Below, in pieces: positions 16,135-24,180 of a DNA stretch of 64,000 nt (the stretch's first letter is position 1; each line of letters begins with the position of its first letter). The DNA is taken from the NCBI GenBank assembly GCA_016288055.1, contig JAEEXZ010000001.1:1-64000 (forward strand), read 5' to 3'. This stretch comes from Bacteroidales bacterium (lineage in GTDB: Bacteria > Bacteroidota > Bacteroidia > Bacteroidales > UBA932). The notes under the pieces are model-generated. The model did no database searches and was not told the origin of the DNA. It was given only the letters and a program-made list of their open reading frames with translations. Made by a program: the position numbers and the translations under genes.

Positions 16135-17220
16135 TCAGTGCTTCAGGTGTAGATCGTAAACATCGTACCAATTGTGAATATCGCAGTCGTAAGTACCAAG
16201 AACATACGGAGCGCGAGTGACGGAGCGGACGGTCACCAGTCCCATCCCGCCTTCCACATTTCCCGGAAGGACCATGTCTTCCGAGAACAGGTCATCCACT
16301 ATGGAGACTCCGCTGAGGTTAAAATGATCCATCTCCAGCATCCGGCTATGCATGAAGTCTTCGCGGGAGAGGCTTTGAATGTCGAAATAGGCCGTGATGG
16401 TGTATTGGTATTGAATACCACTGGACATGGCGAAACGGGCCCCTTTGGTATAGTCGTACGGACTTGCTTCCAGGATAAACTCATTGCTGCCGTCTTCGAA
16501 CAGTTCGTCCGTGAAGAAGTGATGGGGATTGGACAGGTAATCTTCCACGTAACGGTCCTTAGACTCGCGGCCGTCCGGGTTCAGGACAGGGTCTTTCGTG
16601 TTGCTATGTCGAATCGCAAGGGTGTTTTCCTCCTGCGTACTCCAGCCCGTTGGATTCCAGGGGTCTCTCTCGTGTGCCTCTTCTGACACGTACATCCTTA
16701 CAATCGTGTGGCATGTAGTATTGATTCTATACCAGTTCCGCTCCTGGGGAATATCGTGGACCGGGATATGGAAACGGAACCGCGTTTCTACATTGCCCTT
16801 GTCGTTGTAGATGGTCAATTCTTCCGCTGTTACATCCGGGATGGCGGGAAGGGCCTCCGGCGCCTTGATCCGCGCGACGGCACGATTGTCCGGGCCGATG
16901 GCCTCGATGCGCACGGAATCTCCAGGCTGGATGGTGGCCTGGAACTGGTAGGCGGCCTCCCGGTACTGGCCCAAGCGGACGTCTTCCGAGGTGACGGCCA
17001 CCAACTGCCCGTTCACATAGCAGGAAACAGTAATGTCCCCGGCCGCTTCGCATTTATCGTGGAAGCTGTAGGAGGCATAGACGGTATGCAGATCGTCGCT
17101 TGTGAGTAGACGGGCCTGCAGGACCAGCTCCTTTTCCGGGCCGACGGGATCAAGGAATACAGGCGTTTCGCAGGAAACGGCCAGACAGAGGACAGATAAG
17201 GACAGAAAGGTATTTTTCAT
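16135..17220 (-). CDS. DUF4249 family lipoprotein
   Basis: ATG 17220 gives a lipoprotein signal (MKNTFLSLSVLCLAVSCE, Cys at residue 17). The 361-residue protein has the layout of DUF4249: an N-terminal beta domain beginning KELVLQARLLTSDDLHTVYA and a beta-rich remainder. Members of this family are usually encoded next to a TonB-dependent receptor with an N-terminal carboxypeptidase-like domain, as here (4 bp after the receptor stop). It is probably a surface or outer-membrane partner of that receptor. It is the last gene of the fecI-fecR operon. Confidence 0.8.
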   Translation of the reverse strand: MKNTFLSLSVLCLAVSCETPVFLDPVGPEKELVLQARLLTSDDLHTVYASYSFHDKCEAAGDITVSCYVNGQLVAVTSEDVRLGQYREAAYQFQATIQPGDSVRIEAIGPDNRAVARIKAPEALPAIPDVTAEELTIYNDKGNVETRFRFHIPVHDIPQERNWYRINTTCHTIVRMYVSEEAHERDPWNPTGWSTQEENTLAIRHSNTKDPVLNPDGRESKDRYVEDYLSNPHHFFTDELFEDGSNEFILEASPYDYTKGARFAMSSGIQYQYTITAYFDIQSLSREDFMHSRMLEMDHFNLSGVSIVDDLFSEDMVLPGNVEGGMGLVTVRSVTRAPYVLGTYDCDIHNWYDVYDLHLKH

Positions 17221-17224
17221 ATTA

Positions 17225-19840
17225 TCAGAAAGATCGGGTATAACTGAAGGAAGGGAGGAAAACAAGGGCGGTCACCTTGTTCAGATAAATACGTCCTTCC
17301 GGAATCTGGTCATAATCCAGATACTCGACGCCGTCGTTGGTCCTGTGTTTATTGTTCGTCAGCGCCACGAGATAGTCCGGATTGCGTGCGCCATACAGAT
17401 TGTAGAAGCCGATACTCCAGACGCGTTCCCCGCGCGGTTTTTTCTTGCGGAAGTTCACGCTTACATCCAGCCTGTGGGAAGGCGGAGCCGTCCAGTTGTT
17501 GCGGGACGGAATATAGAGCCGCTCCTGAGGACCGTTCTCTCCCATGACAATGGTGTGTCGGGTAGGGATCGTCATCCGGTTGCCGCTGGCAAACTGCCAG
17601 GAAGCACAGAAGTCAATCCGGTTATTCAAGGCGTAGGCGGCATAGAGGGATATTTTGTGCCGCCGGTCATTGCTGAAAGGGAACCAGGCCCCATTGTCGA
17701 TGGTGCCGTCGGGGGTACGCCGTTCGCTTCGGGAAAGGGTATAGGAGAGCCAGCCGGTGAGCCGGCCGGTCGTTTTCTCCACCAGCCATTCGATACCGTA
17801 GGCGCGGCCGACCCCCATGACGATGGTATTCTCCCACTGGTCGGCGCCCACGAATGCCAGCCGGTCACTCTTGCGTTCCACTATGTTCTGCAGGTCCTTG
17901 TAATAGGCTTCTGCGGAGAAATCCCAGCCGGGAAGCCCCGTGTAATACAAACCCAGGGACCATTGATCGGCCGTCTGGGGTGCAATCTTGTCGGTAATGG
18001 GTACCCAGACATCCGTAGGCAGGCTGATACGGGTAAAGGGCAGCAGGTGTACATACTGTGCCATGCGGGAATACCCGGCTTTCAGCGCCACTGCATCCGA
18101 GATGTCCCATCGGACAGAGAAACGGGGCTGCAGGGAGGTGTATGTTTTCCCCATGGAAGAGAACAGGGCCACATGGAGGCCGGGATTCACCGTTACCATC
18201 GAGCCCAGCGCGATTTCATCTTCCACGTAGGCCGAGGCCTCCAGACCGGGCATATATGTTCCGCTGTAGTGGCTCAGGACCGTGTCGCGAACGACGACCT
18301 CATTGGCCATCTCCTTCTCCGAGAGCGTTTGCCCGTCCGGGACAAAGACGTGGCGGGTAAGGGCCGCGCCGAACTTTACGGCATGGGAGGGACTCGGCGT
18401 GTACTCAAAGTTGGTCTGAAGGGTAAAGTCGCTGATGTTGGAAAAATAACGGAAGTCGCTCTCTTTATAGGAGCTTTGCTCATAATCCCGTATCTTATCC
18501 CCGTTGCCGGTCTGCATGCCGGAGCGGAATCCTGTCCAGGAAAGGGTGGTATTGGAGAACAGCCGTCCGTTGAATACGTGGTTCCAGCGGAGGCCGACAA
18601 CCGTATTTCCCCAGTCCATGCGGTAGGTTCTCAGGTCATCGACATAGCGGTCGTATGGAGCGTAGTTCTCGTCATAATAGCGGTAAACGTTGTATCGGCT
18701 CTCTCCCTGGCGGAAACGGTCCCTGCCGTGATAGAAACTGGCGGTCAGGATATCTTTCGGACTCAGCTTGTGGGAAACCTTGGCATGGACGTCGTAGAAG
18801 AAGTAGTTCGCGGGCAGGCCCATCGGCCGGCCGATGAGTTCCACCAGGCCCGTATGCAGGACACGGCCGGTGAGGGAGAAGGTGGTCTTCCCTCCGATCG
18901 GCCCTTCCAGGTGTGCCTTGTCCGTGAGCAGTCCTACGGTAAAGCCACCGTGAAGCTCTTCCGCATTTCCGTCGTTCATCCGGACATCCACGACACTGGC
19001 GGTCCTGCCGCCGAAACGGGCGGGGAAGGAACTCTTGTAGAGTGTGACTTTTTTCACGGATTCCGGGGCGAACACGGAAAACAGGCCCAGCAGATGTTCC
19101 CCGTTATAGATGGGGATTCCGTCCAGAAGGAGCAGGTTCTCGTCCGGACCTCCTCCGCGGATATTGATCCCCGACGAGCCGGAATAACCCGCCTGCACAC
19201 CGGGTAGCAGTTGGAGGGATTTGAGCACATCGGCCTCCCCGAACAGCATGGGGGCACGCTGGATGACGGCCTGGGGGATTTCCTGGGCGCCCAGGCCCAC
19301 GGCTCCGATTCCGGCTTCCTTCCAGCCGGTCACTTCGGCGGCCGTGATGGTGGCATCCGGCGTAAGCGCCATGTCCAGGGAAAGGTCTTTATCCAGCGAC
19401 AGGATTTCGGTCCGGGGGGCATAGCCCACGTAAGAGAAGGACAGACGAATCTTCCCTTCCGGCAGCGTCAGGGAGTAGAAACCGTAGTTGTTTGTCACCA
19501 CGCCCTTGTCCCCGGAGAAGACGCCGGCGCCAATCAGGGTCTCTCCCGTAGAAGCATCGGTTATGGTACCGCTGACGGTGAACCGGCGGGCTTTTCTAAG
19601 GACGACATAGCTGCCTTTGATGTCATATTGTATTTCGCTGTTCGCGAACAACTGGGACAGGGCTTCGGTCAGCGAGGTAGCTTTCTGAGTAGCCGGAACG
19701 CCGAGATTCAGCGAGGCGTCGTAGATAAAACGGACACCATATTGTTTCTCCACGCGGGCCATTTCGTCTTTGAGGGTGGATTGGGCCCAGGAAAGGGCAC
19801 TCACAAAAAGGAGAGCCAGCAAAACTATCGTTTTTCTCAT
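17225..19840 (-). CDS. TonB-dependent receptor with STN signalling domain
   Basis: The 871-residue outer-membrane receptor has a signal peptide (MRKTIVLLALLFVSALSWAQ). Domains in order: an STN secretin/TonB short domain (about 22-75), a carboxypeptidase-like regulatory domain (about 88-170: VSGTITDASTGETLIGAGVF), a plug (about 190-290, with GINIRGGGPDENLLLLDGIP) and a 22-strand-type barrel to the terminal aromatic residue. The STN domain marks it as a transducer that passes a signal to the FecR-type anti-sigma encoded upstream. The substrate is not evident. It overlaps the preceding lipoprotein gene by 4 bp. Confidence 0.9.
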   Translation of the reverse strand: MRKTIVLLALLFVSALSWAQSTLKDEMARVEKQYGVRFIYDASLNLGVPATQKATSLTEALSQLFANSEIQYDIKGSYVVLRKARRFTVSGTITDASTGETLIGAGVFSGDKGVVTNNYGFYSLTLPEGKIRLSFSYVGYAPRTEILSLDKDLSLDMALTPDATITAAEVTGWKEAGIGAVGLGAQEIPQAVIQRAPMLFGEADVLKSLQLLPGVQAGYSGSSGINIRGGGPDENLLLLDGIPIYNGEHLLGLFSVFAPESVKKVTLYKSSFPARFGGRTASVVDVRMNDGNAEELHGGFTVGLLTDKAHLEGPIGGKTTFSLTGRVLHTGLVELIGRPMGLPANYFFYDVHAKVSHKLSPKDILTASFYHGRDRFRQGESRYNVYRYYDENYAPYDRYVDDLRTYRMDWGNTVVGLRWNHVFNGRLFSNTTLSWTGFRSGMQTGNGDKIRDYEQSSYKESDFRYFSNISDFTLQTNFEYTPSPSHAVKFGAALTRHVFVPDGQTLSEKEMANEVVVRDTVLSHYSGTYMPGLEASAYVEDEIALGSMVTVNPGLHVALFSSMGKTYTSLQPRFSVRWDISDAVALKAGYSRMAQYVHLLPFTRISLPTDVWVPITDKIAPQTADQWSLGLYYTGLPGWDFSAEAYYKDLQNIVERKSDRLAFVGADQWENTIVMGVGRAYGIEWLVEKTTGRLTGWLSYTLSRSERRTPDGTIDNGAWFPFSNDRRHKISLYAAYALNNRIDFCASWQFASGNRMTIPTRHTIVMGENGPQERLYIPSRNNWTAPPSHRLDVSVNFRKKKPRGERVWSIGFYNLYGARNPDYLVALTNNKHRTNDGVEYLDYDQIPEGRIYLNKVTALVFLPSFSYTRSF

Positions 19841-20463
19841 CGCTGTTTCTTTTCTTTGGTGGAGATGCAGTGATAACGGAAGGTTGCACGCCCTTCCGTG
19901 TGTCTTTGCGTCAGAAAATTATAGAAGCCCGTCTGGCCGGAAACGATAAAGTCTCCATCTGCTTCCCATTTTATGGAAACATTCTGAATCTGGTCATGCT
20001 CATGTTCCCCGGCCGTTCTTAGATATACAAACTGGTCTTGTATCGTCAGAAGGCCGTCATCATCAATCTTATAGTATACATCTATCCCCTCACAGGTGTA
20101 GAGAGGGATGGAGAAGCGCAGATCCGACTCGGAATAACACCCCTTGAAAAAAGGGAATGATACCGATGTTAAACTCTTGCTGTAAAAACAGGGGTTGACC
20201 CTCGTAGTTAATCTTGAAGAATCATACTGGGTTCCAAGATAAGGACCGTCCAGCAGCTCTTCCAGGAAAGACTCTTTGGCAACCCCGTCATTGTTCACGT
20301 CCAGCGGTTCGCCATCCCAGGTGGCTTCCACCGCCTGGTAAATGCCGCAGACCTTGTCGGCCGTCAACTGGGCCGCCTCGGTCATGTTCCGCTCGTATTT
20401 TATCTCGCACCCGGCCAGCATGAAGAACACCGGCAGCAGGCAAAGCCAATTCTGTTTTCTCAT
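19837..20463 (-). CDS. Hypothetical lipoprotein in the fecI/fecR/TonB operon
   Basis: I do not recognise this 208-residue protein. ATG 20463 was chosen because it gives the lipoprotein signal MRKQNWLCLLPVFFMLAGCE (Cys at residue 19). It starts 1 bp after the fecR-like gene ends and overlaps the receptor by 4 bp, so it belongs to the operon. The body is beta-rich without membrane helices, with sequence such as DKVCGIYQAVEATWDGEPLD near the N-terminus. It could be a surface ligand-binding or lipocalin-like component, but this is only a suggestion. Confidence 0.75.
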   Translation of the reverse strand: MRKQNWLCLLPVFFMLAGCEIKYERNMTEAAQLTADKVCGIYQAVEATWDGEPLDVNNDGVAKESFLEELLDGPYLGTQYDSSRLTTRVNPCFYSKSLTSVSFPFFKGCYSESDLRFSIPLYTCEGIDVYYKIDDDGLLTIQDQFVYLRTAGEHEHDQIQNVSIKWEADGDFIVSGQTGFYNFLTQRHTEGRATFRYHCISTKEKKQR

Positions 20464-20464
20464 A

Positions 20465-21226
20465 TTATTCTGATTGACGGTCGATCCGGACATCCAGGGC
20501 CTGCTCTACCAGTTCCAGGATTTCATCCAGGCTATCCGTAGTGAAGTCACCCGTAAGGCATTTTCCTTCGGCCGGGGCCGAGAGCGAAACCCCATAGTAG
20601 GCCGACAACTCTTCCAGCACCACCTCCAACGGCGTGGAGTCGTAGTGGAAGCGGCCGGTCGCCCAGGCCGCCGCGTTCGGGAGGGCCGATGCTTCCATCA
20701 CCGGAACCGATCCGGAAAGGGAAGCCGACTGCCCCGCCGCGAGCAGGATTCCGTCCCCTTCCGTTCCCGAAAAACGGACAAGGCCGGAAACGACATTCAC
20801 CGACACGGTGCTGTCGCTTTCAAAAACCTGGAAGCTGGTTCCCAGCACCTGGACACGGGCCGATTCCAGCGTGACGGTGAAGGGATGCGACTCGTCCCGG
20901 GCCACTTCGTAGAAAACCTTTCCGCTCATGGCTACGGTTCTGGGATTCCTGTGCGGCTGGTAGCGCAGGGAGGCCTGAGGGGCCAGGGTAATGCGAGTGC
21001 CGTCCACAAGCGCGAAGGATTGCGGAACGTCGTAGCTACGGTATTCCGTCCAGACGTTCTGCCGGCGGATGAAGACAAAAAGAAGGATTGCCGCCGCGGC
21101 CGGGACAAGCCAGAAATAGTGTGGAATCCGCGGCCCGGCTATCTTCTTCCAGGCACGCTGCGGATCAAACTTCCCCCGGCGAAAGAACCGGAGAACGAAG
21201 TTCAGTTGAGGATCGATGTTGTTCAT
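20465..21226 (-). CDS. FecR family anti-sigma factor
   Basis: The 253-residue protein has a short cytoplasmic N-terminus and one membrane helix (about 36-53: YFWLVPAAAAILLFVFI). It then has a FecR domain (about 62-160, with VDGTRITLAPQASLRY and SGKVFYEVARDESHPFTVTL). The C-terminal DUF4974-type domain (about 185-250) probably contacts the STN domain of the receptor. It should hold the sigma factor at the inner membrane until the receptor signals. The N-terminus is rather short for the family, which often has a longer sigma-binding part. The gap to the sigma gene is 35 bp. Confidence 0.9.
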   Translation of the reverse strand: MNNIDPQLNFVLRFFRRGKFDPQRAWKKIAGPRIPHYFWLVPAAAAILLFVFIRRQNVWTEYRSYDVPQSFALVDGTRITLAPQASLRYQPHRNPRTVAMSGKVFYEVARDESHPFTVTLESARVQVLGTSFQVFESDSTVSVNVVSGLVRFSGTEGDGILLAAGQSASLSGSVPVMEASALPNAAAWATGRFHYDSTPLEVVLEELSAYYGVSLSAPAEGKCLTGDFTTDSLDEILELVEQALDVRIDRQSE

Positions 21227-21261
21227 ACACCCCTAAGACGCAGCTTTGGGGAAAAGTACCA

Positions 21262-21765
21262 TCAGAAAAATAAAAAAATGAGGTCGCTGATCTGGTGGCG
21301 GTTTTCGCGGAGCGTTTCCAGGGCACGGGCGATGTGATTGCGGACGGTATTTTCCTTGAGGCCCAGTTCATCGGCAATCTCCCGGTAGCTCATGCCGTCG
21401 CGCTTGGCCATGACAAGGCACTGGCGGCGCTTCTCTGGAAGGGCCTCCACGGCGGCCCAGAGGCGGGCTTCCAGGGAGGAACGGTCGAAGGCTTCCTCGT
21501 CGCTTATCGGCCCCTCCAGGTCGCAGGGCAGCGGAAGCTCCTTCTTGTTGCCGCGCCGGAGCTGGTCGATGCAGCGGTTGCGGACGGCCGTATGCAGCCA
21601 CGCCTTCACGTTCCCTATCGGCCCGTCCTGGTTCCAAAGGGAAATGAAGACCTCCTGCACGACATCCTCCGCGGCGTCGGGATCTCCCAGATAATGCAGC
21701 GCATACAGGCACATGGGACGGTACCACGCCTGGAAGATGGGCTTTATTACGGCTGTTTTCGGCAT
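21262..21765 (-). CDS. ECF RNA polymerase sigma factor (FecI-like)
   Basis: This is a 167-residue ECF sigma factor. Region 2 is GDPDAAEDVVQEVFISLWNQ (about 27-46) and WLHTAVRNRCIDQLRR. Region 4 is LPEKRRQCLVMAKRDGMSYR then EIADELGLKENTVRNHI (about 108-148). It heads the operon with FecR, a lipoprotein, a TonB receptor and DUF4249, the classic trans-envelope signalling arrangement in Bacteroidota. The promoter box TAACTTTG (21776-21783) lies 10 bp before the ATG, back to back with the promoter of the EF-G paralogue. Confidence 0.93.
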   Translation of the reverse strand: MPKTAVIKPIFQAWYRPMCLYALHYLGDPDAAEDVVQEVFISLWNQDGPIGNVKAWLHTAVRNRCIDQLRRGNKKELPLPCDLEGPISDEEAFDRSSLEARLWAAVEALPEKRRQCLVMAKRDGMSYREIADELGLKENTVRNHIARALETLRENRHQISDLIFLFF

Positions 21766-21775
21766 AACGGGGTTG

Positions 21776-21783
21776 CAAAGTTA
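21776..21783 (-). promoter_or_regulatory. -7 promoter box TAACTTTG for the sigma-factor operon
   Basis: Minus-strand TAACTTTG 10 bp from the sigma-factor ATG, implying a very short leader. Confidence 0.6.
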
Positions 21784-21823
21784 GATATTTTTGCCGGAAT
21801 CTTGCTTTTGAATGAAAAGTCGC

Positions 21824-21831
21824 TATATTTG
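21824..21831 (+). promoter_or_regulatory. -7 promoter box TATATTTG for the EF-G paralogue
   Basis: TATATTTG, 39 bp before the ATG at 21871, in the divergent promoter region shared with the sigma-factor operon. Confidence 0.6.
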
Positions 21832-21870
21832 TATTCCGCATAAACCGCACGACTAATAATTAATATACAC

Positions 21871-24009
21871 ATGAAAACTTACACTACTAAAAGCATTCGC
21901 AACATTGTCCTTATCGGTGCCCCGCGCTCCGGTAAAACCACCCTCTCTGAAGCTATGCTCTTCGAGGGTAAGGTAATCGACCGCAGAGGCACCGTAGAAG
22001 ATAAGAACACCCTTTCCGACAGCTCCGAATTCGAGCAGAACAACCAGAAATCCATCAACGCCACCCCGCTGTACGGTGAGATCAACGGCTGCAAGATCAA
22101 CTTCATCGACGCCCCCGGTTCCGACGACTTCCAGGGCGGCGCCCTGTCGGCTTTCAAGGTAGTGGATGCTGCCATCATGGTGATGAACGGTACCGCAGGT
22201 ATCGAGGTAGGAACCTCCCTGTATGCCCGTTACGCCGACAATTACAAGATTCCGATCGTGATCGCCGTCAACCAGATGGATCACGAAAAGGCCAACTGGG
22301 AAGGCGTTCTGAATGCCGTGAACGAAGAGTTCGGCAAGAAGGCCGTCGTGTGCCAGTTCCCCGTGAACCCCGGTCCCGGCCTGGAAGGCTTCGTGGATGT
22401 CATCACCATGAAGTACTACAATAAGAACAACGAAGAACTCGATATTCCCGCCGCCTATGCAGACCAGGCGGAAGAACTCCGCTCGGCCCTCATGGAAAAG
22501 GCGGCCGAAGGCTCCGACGCCCTCATGGAGAAATTCTTCGAGACCATGGAACTTTCCACCGACGAAATCCGCGGCGGCCTGCGTGACGGCATCCTCAAGA
22601 GAGACGCCATCCCCGTGTTCTGCATCTCCGCAAAGGAGAATATCGGCGTCAAGCGCCTCATGGAATTCACGGTGAACGTGGTTCCTTCCCCGGAAGGAAA
22701 GGAAGAGCCTACCATCGACGGCGGCACCGTCAAGTGCGACCCTGCCGGCCCCGTTTCCCTGTTCATTTTCAAGACTACCGTGGAGCAGCACCTCGGTGAA
22801 GTATCCTACTTCAAGGTGATGAGCGGTACCCTCAACGAAGGAGCAGACCTTGTGAATCCCGAAACCGGCAATACGGAGCGCCTCAGCGCCATCTACGCCG
22901 TGGCCGGTTCCAAGAAGGAGAAGGTTTCCCAGATCTGCGCCGGCGACATCGGCTGCGTCATGAAACTCAAGGCCGGCAAGACGGACGTCACCCTGGCCGC
23001 TCCCGGTCAGGAAGCCATCAGCCACATGGTATTCCCGGACGCCAAGTACCGCTGCGCCGTGAAGGCCGTTGACAAGAACGACGAAGCCAAGGTAGGCGAC
23101 GCCCTCAACAAGATTGCCGCCCAGGATCCTACCATCGGCGTGGAGTATTCCAAAGAACTGCGCCAGACCATCCTCACCGGTATGGGCGAGCAGCATATCA
23201 ACTACGTCAAGTGGAGAGTCACCAACGAGTTCAAGCTCCAGATCGAGCTCTATGCTCCCAAGGTGCCTTACCGCGAGACCATCACCAAGATTGCCACGGC
23301 CCAGTACCGTCACAAGAAGCAGTCCGGCGGCGCCGGCCAGTTCGGTGAAGTGCATCTGCTGGTCTGCCCCTACGTGGAAGGCCAGGAAGCCCCGAAGAAC
23401 TTCAAGATCGACGGCAAGGATACCGTATTCAATTTCAAGAGCCAGGATATCACGGACCTCGAATGGGGCGGCAAACTGGAATTCTACAACTGCGTCGTGG
23501 GCGGTTCCATCGACCTCAGCTTCATGCCCGCCATCCTCAAGGGTATCAAGTCCAAGATGGAGGAAGGCCCTCTCACCGGCTCCTATGCCCGCGACATCCG
23601 CGTCTATGTCTATGACGGTAAGATGCACCCGGTGGATTCCAAGGAAATCGCCTTCATCATCGCCGGCCGCAACGCCTTCAAGGAGGCTTTCCGCAATGCC
23701 GGTCCCAAGATTCTCGAGCCCATCTACAACGTAGATATCATCACCCCGAACGAGTATGTCGGCCCTTGTATGAGTGACCTGAACACCCGTCGCGGCATGA
23801 TCATGAACCAGGATATGGAGAAAGGCTTCACCGTGCTGCACGCCCGCGTTCCCCTGGCCGAGCTTTACCGCTATTCTACCGTCCTGAGCTCTCTCACCGG
23901 TGGCAGCGCCACCTTCTCGATGAAGTTTGCCGAATATGTCCAGGTTCCTGCCGACGTCCAGACCAAACTTCTGGCCGAATACGCCGCCCAGGAAACTGAA
24001 GAAGAATAG
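21871..24009 (+). CDS. fusA2: Elongation factor G paralogue (EF-G2 type, altered GTPase motifs)
   Basis: The 712-residue protein has all EF-G domains but changed nucleotide motifs. G1 reads GAPRSGKTT (residues about 16-24) in place of AHIDAGKTT. G3 reads DAPGSDDF in place of DTPGHVDF, so the catalytic His is Ser. G4 reads NQMD. C-terminal EF-G domains III-V are recognisable (ILTGMGEQHINYVKWRV; GPLTGSYARDIRVYVYDGKM). Bacteroides species are known to carry an EF-G paralogue without GTPase activity that supports translation in the gut, and this protein fits that type. The normal EF-G must be encoded elsewhere. It is transcribed divergently from the fecI-like operon. Confidence 0.82.
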   Translation: MKTYTTKSIRNIVLIGAPRSGKTTLSEAMLFEGKVIDRRGTVEDKNTLSDSSEFEQNNQKSINATPLYGEINGCKINFIDAPGSDDFQGGALSAFKVVDAAIMVMNGTAGIEVGTSLYARYADNYKIPIVIAVNQMDHEKANWEGVLNAVNEEFGKKAVVCQFPVNPGPGLEGFVDVITMKYYNKNNEELDIPAAYADQAEELRSALMEKAAEGSDALMEKFFETMELSTDEIRGGLRDGILKRDAIPVFCISAKENIGVKRLMEFTVNVVPSPEGKEEPTIDGGTVKCDPAGPVSLFIFKTTVEQHLGEVSYFKVMSGTLNEGADLVNPETGNTERLSAIYAVAGSKKEKVSQICAGDIGCVMKLKAGKTDVTLAAPGQEAISHMVFPDAKYRCAVKAVDKNDEAKVGDALNKIAAQDPTIGVEYSKELRQTILTGMGEQHINYVKWRVTNEFKLQIELYAPKVPYRETITKIATAQYRHKKQSGGAGQFGEVHLLVCPYVEGQEAPKNFKIDGKDTVFNFKSQDITDLEWGGKLEFYNCVVGGSIDLSFMPAILKGIKSKMEEGPLTGSYARDIRVYVYDGKMHPVDSKEIAFIIAGRNAFKEAFRNAGPKILEPIYNVDIITPNEYVGPCMSDLNTRRGMIMNQDMEKGFTVLHARVPLAELYRYSTVLSSLTGGSATFSMKFAEYVQVPADVQTKLLAEYAAQETEEE

Positions 24010-24014
24010 TCCGC

Positions 24015-24167
24015 ATGAAACCGTACCATTCCCCGTCCGCCGAAGTAGTGGAATACTACCCTTCAGACGGCGTGCTTAACAATGCCAGCAATGAGGGTTA
24101 TAGCGTAGATCCGTTTAATCCTGGCTTCTCCTCTCCGGCTTTAGACGACTTTTCATCCATTCTTTAA
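24015..24167 (+). CDS. Small 50-residue protein upstream of the M64 peptidase
   Basis: A complete ATG-TAA frame encodes 50 residues beginning MKPYHSPSAEVVEYYPSDGV and ending FSSPALDDFSSIL. It lies 5 bp after the fusA2 stop and 13 bp before the peptidase ATG, in the only gap between them. Short acidic proteins with an N-terminal KPxxxPxxEVVEY-like start occur before surface-protein genes in Bacteroidales, so I think it is real, but no function is known. There is no signal peptide and it is probably translated together with the peptidase. Confidence 0.6.
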   Translation: MKPYHSPSAEVVEYYPSDGVLNNASNEGYSVDPFNPGFSSPALDDFSSIL

Positions 24168-24180
24168 TTCTGTGAACGCC

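Noticed and set aside
17102-19207. 701-codon plus-strand frame opposite the TonB receptor
   Set aside because: The minus strand has complete receptor motifs; the plus-strand product shows no recognisable domain.
21853-23841. 662-codon open frame opposite the EF-G paralogue
   Set aside because: Antisense shadow; the plus-strand protein is clearly EF-G.
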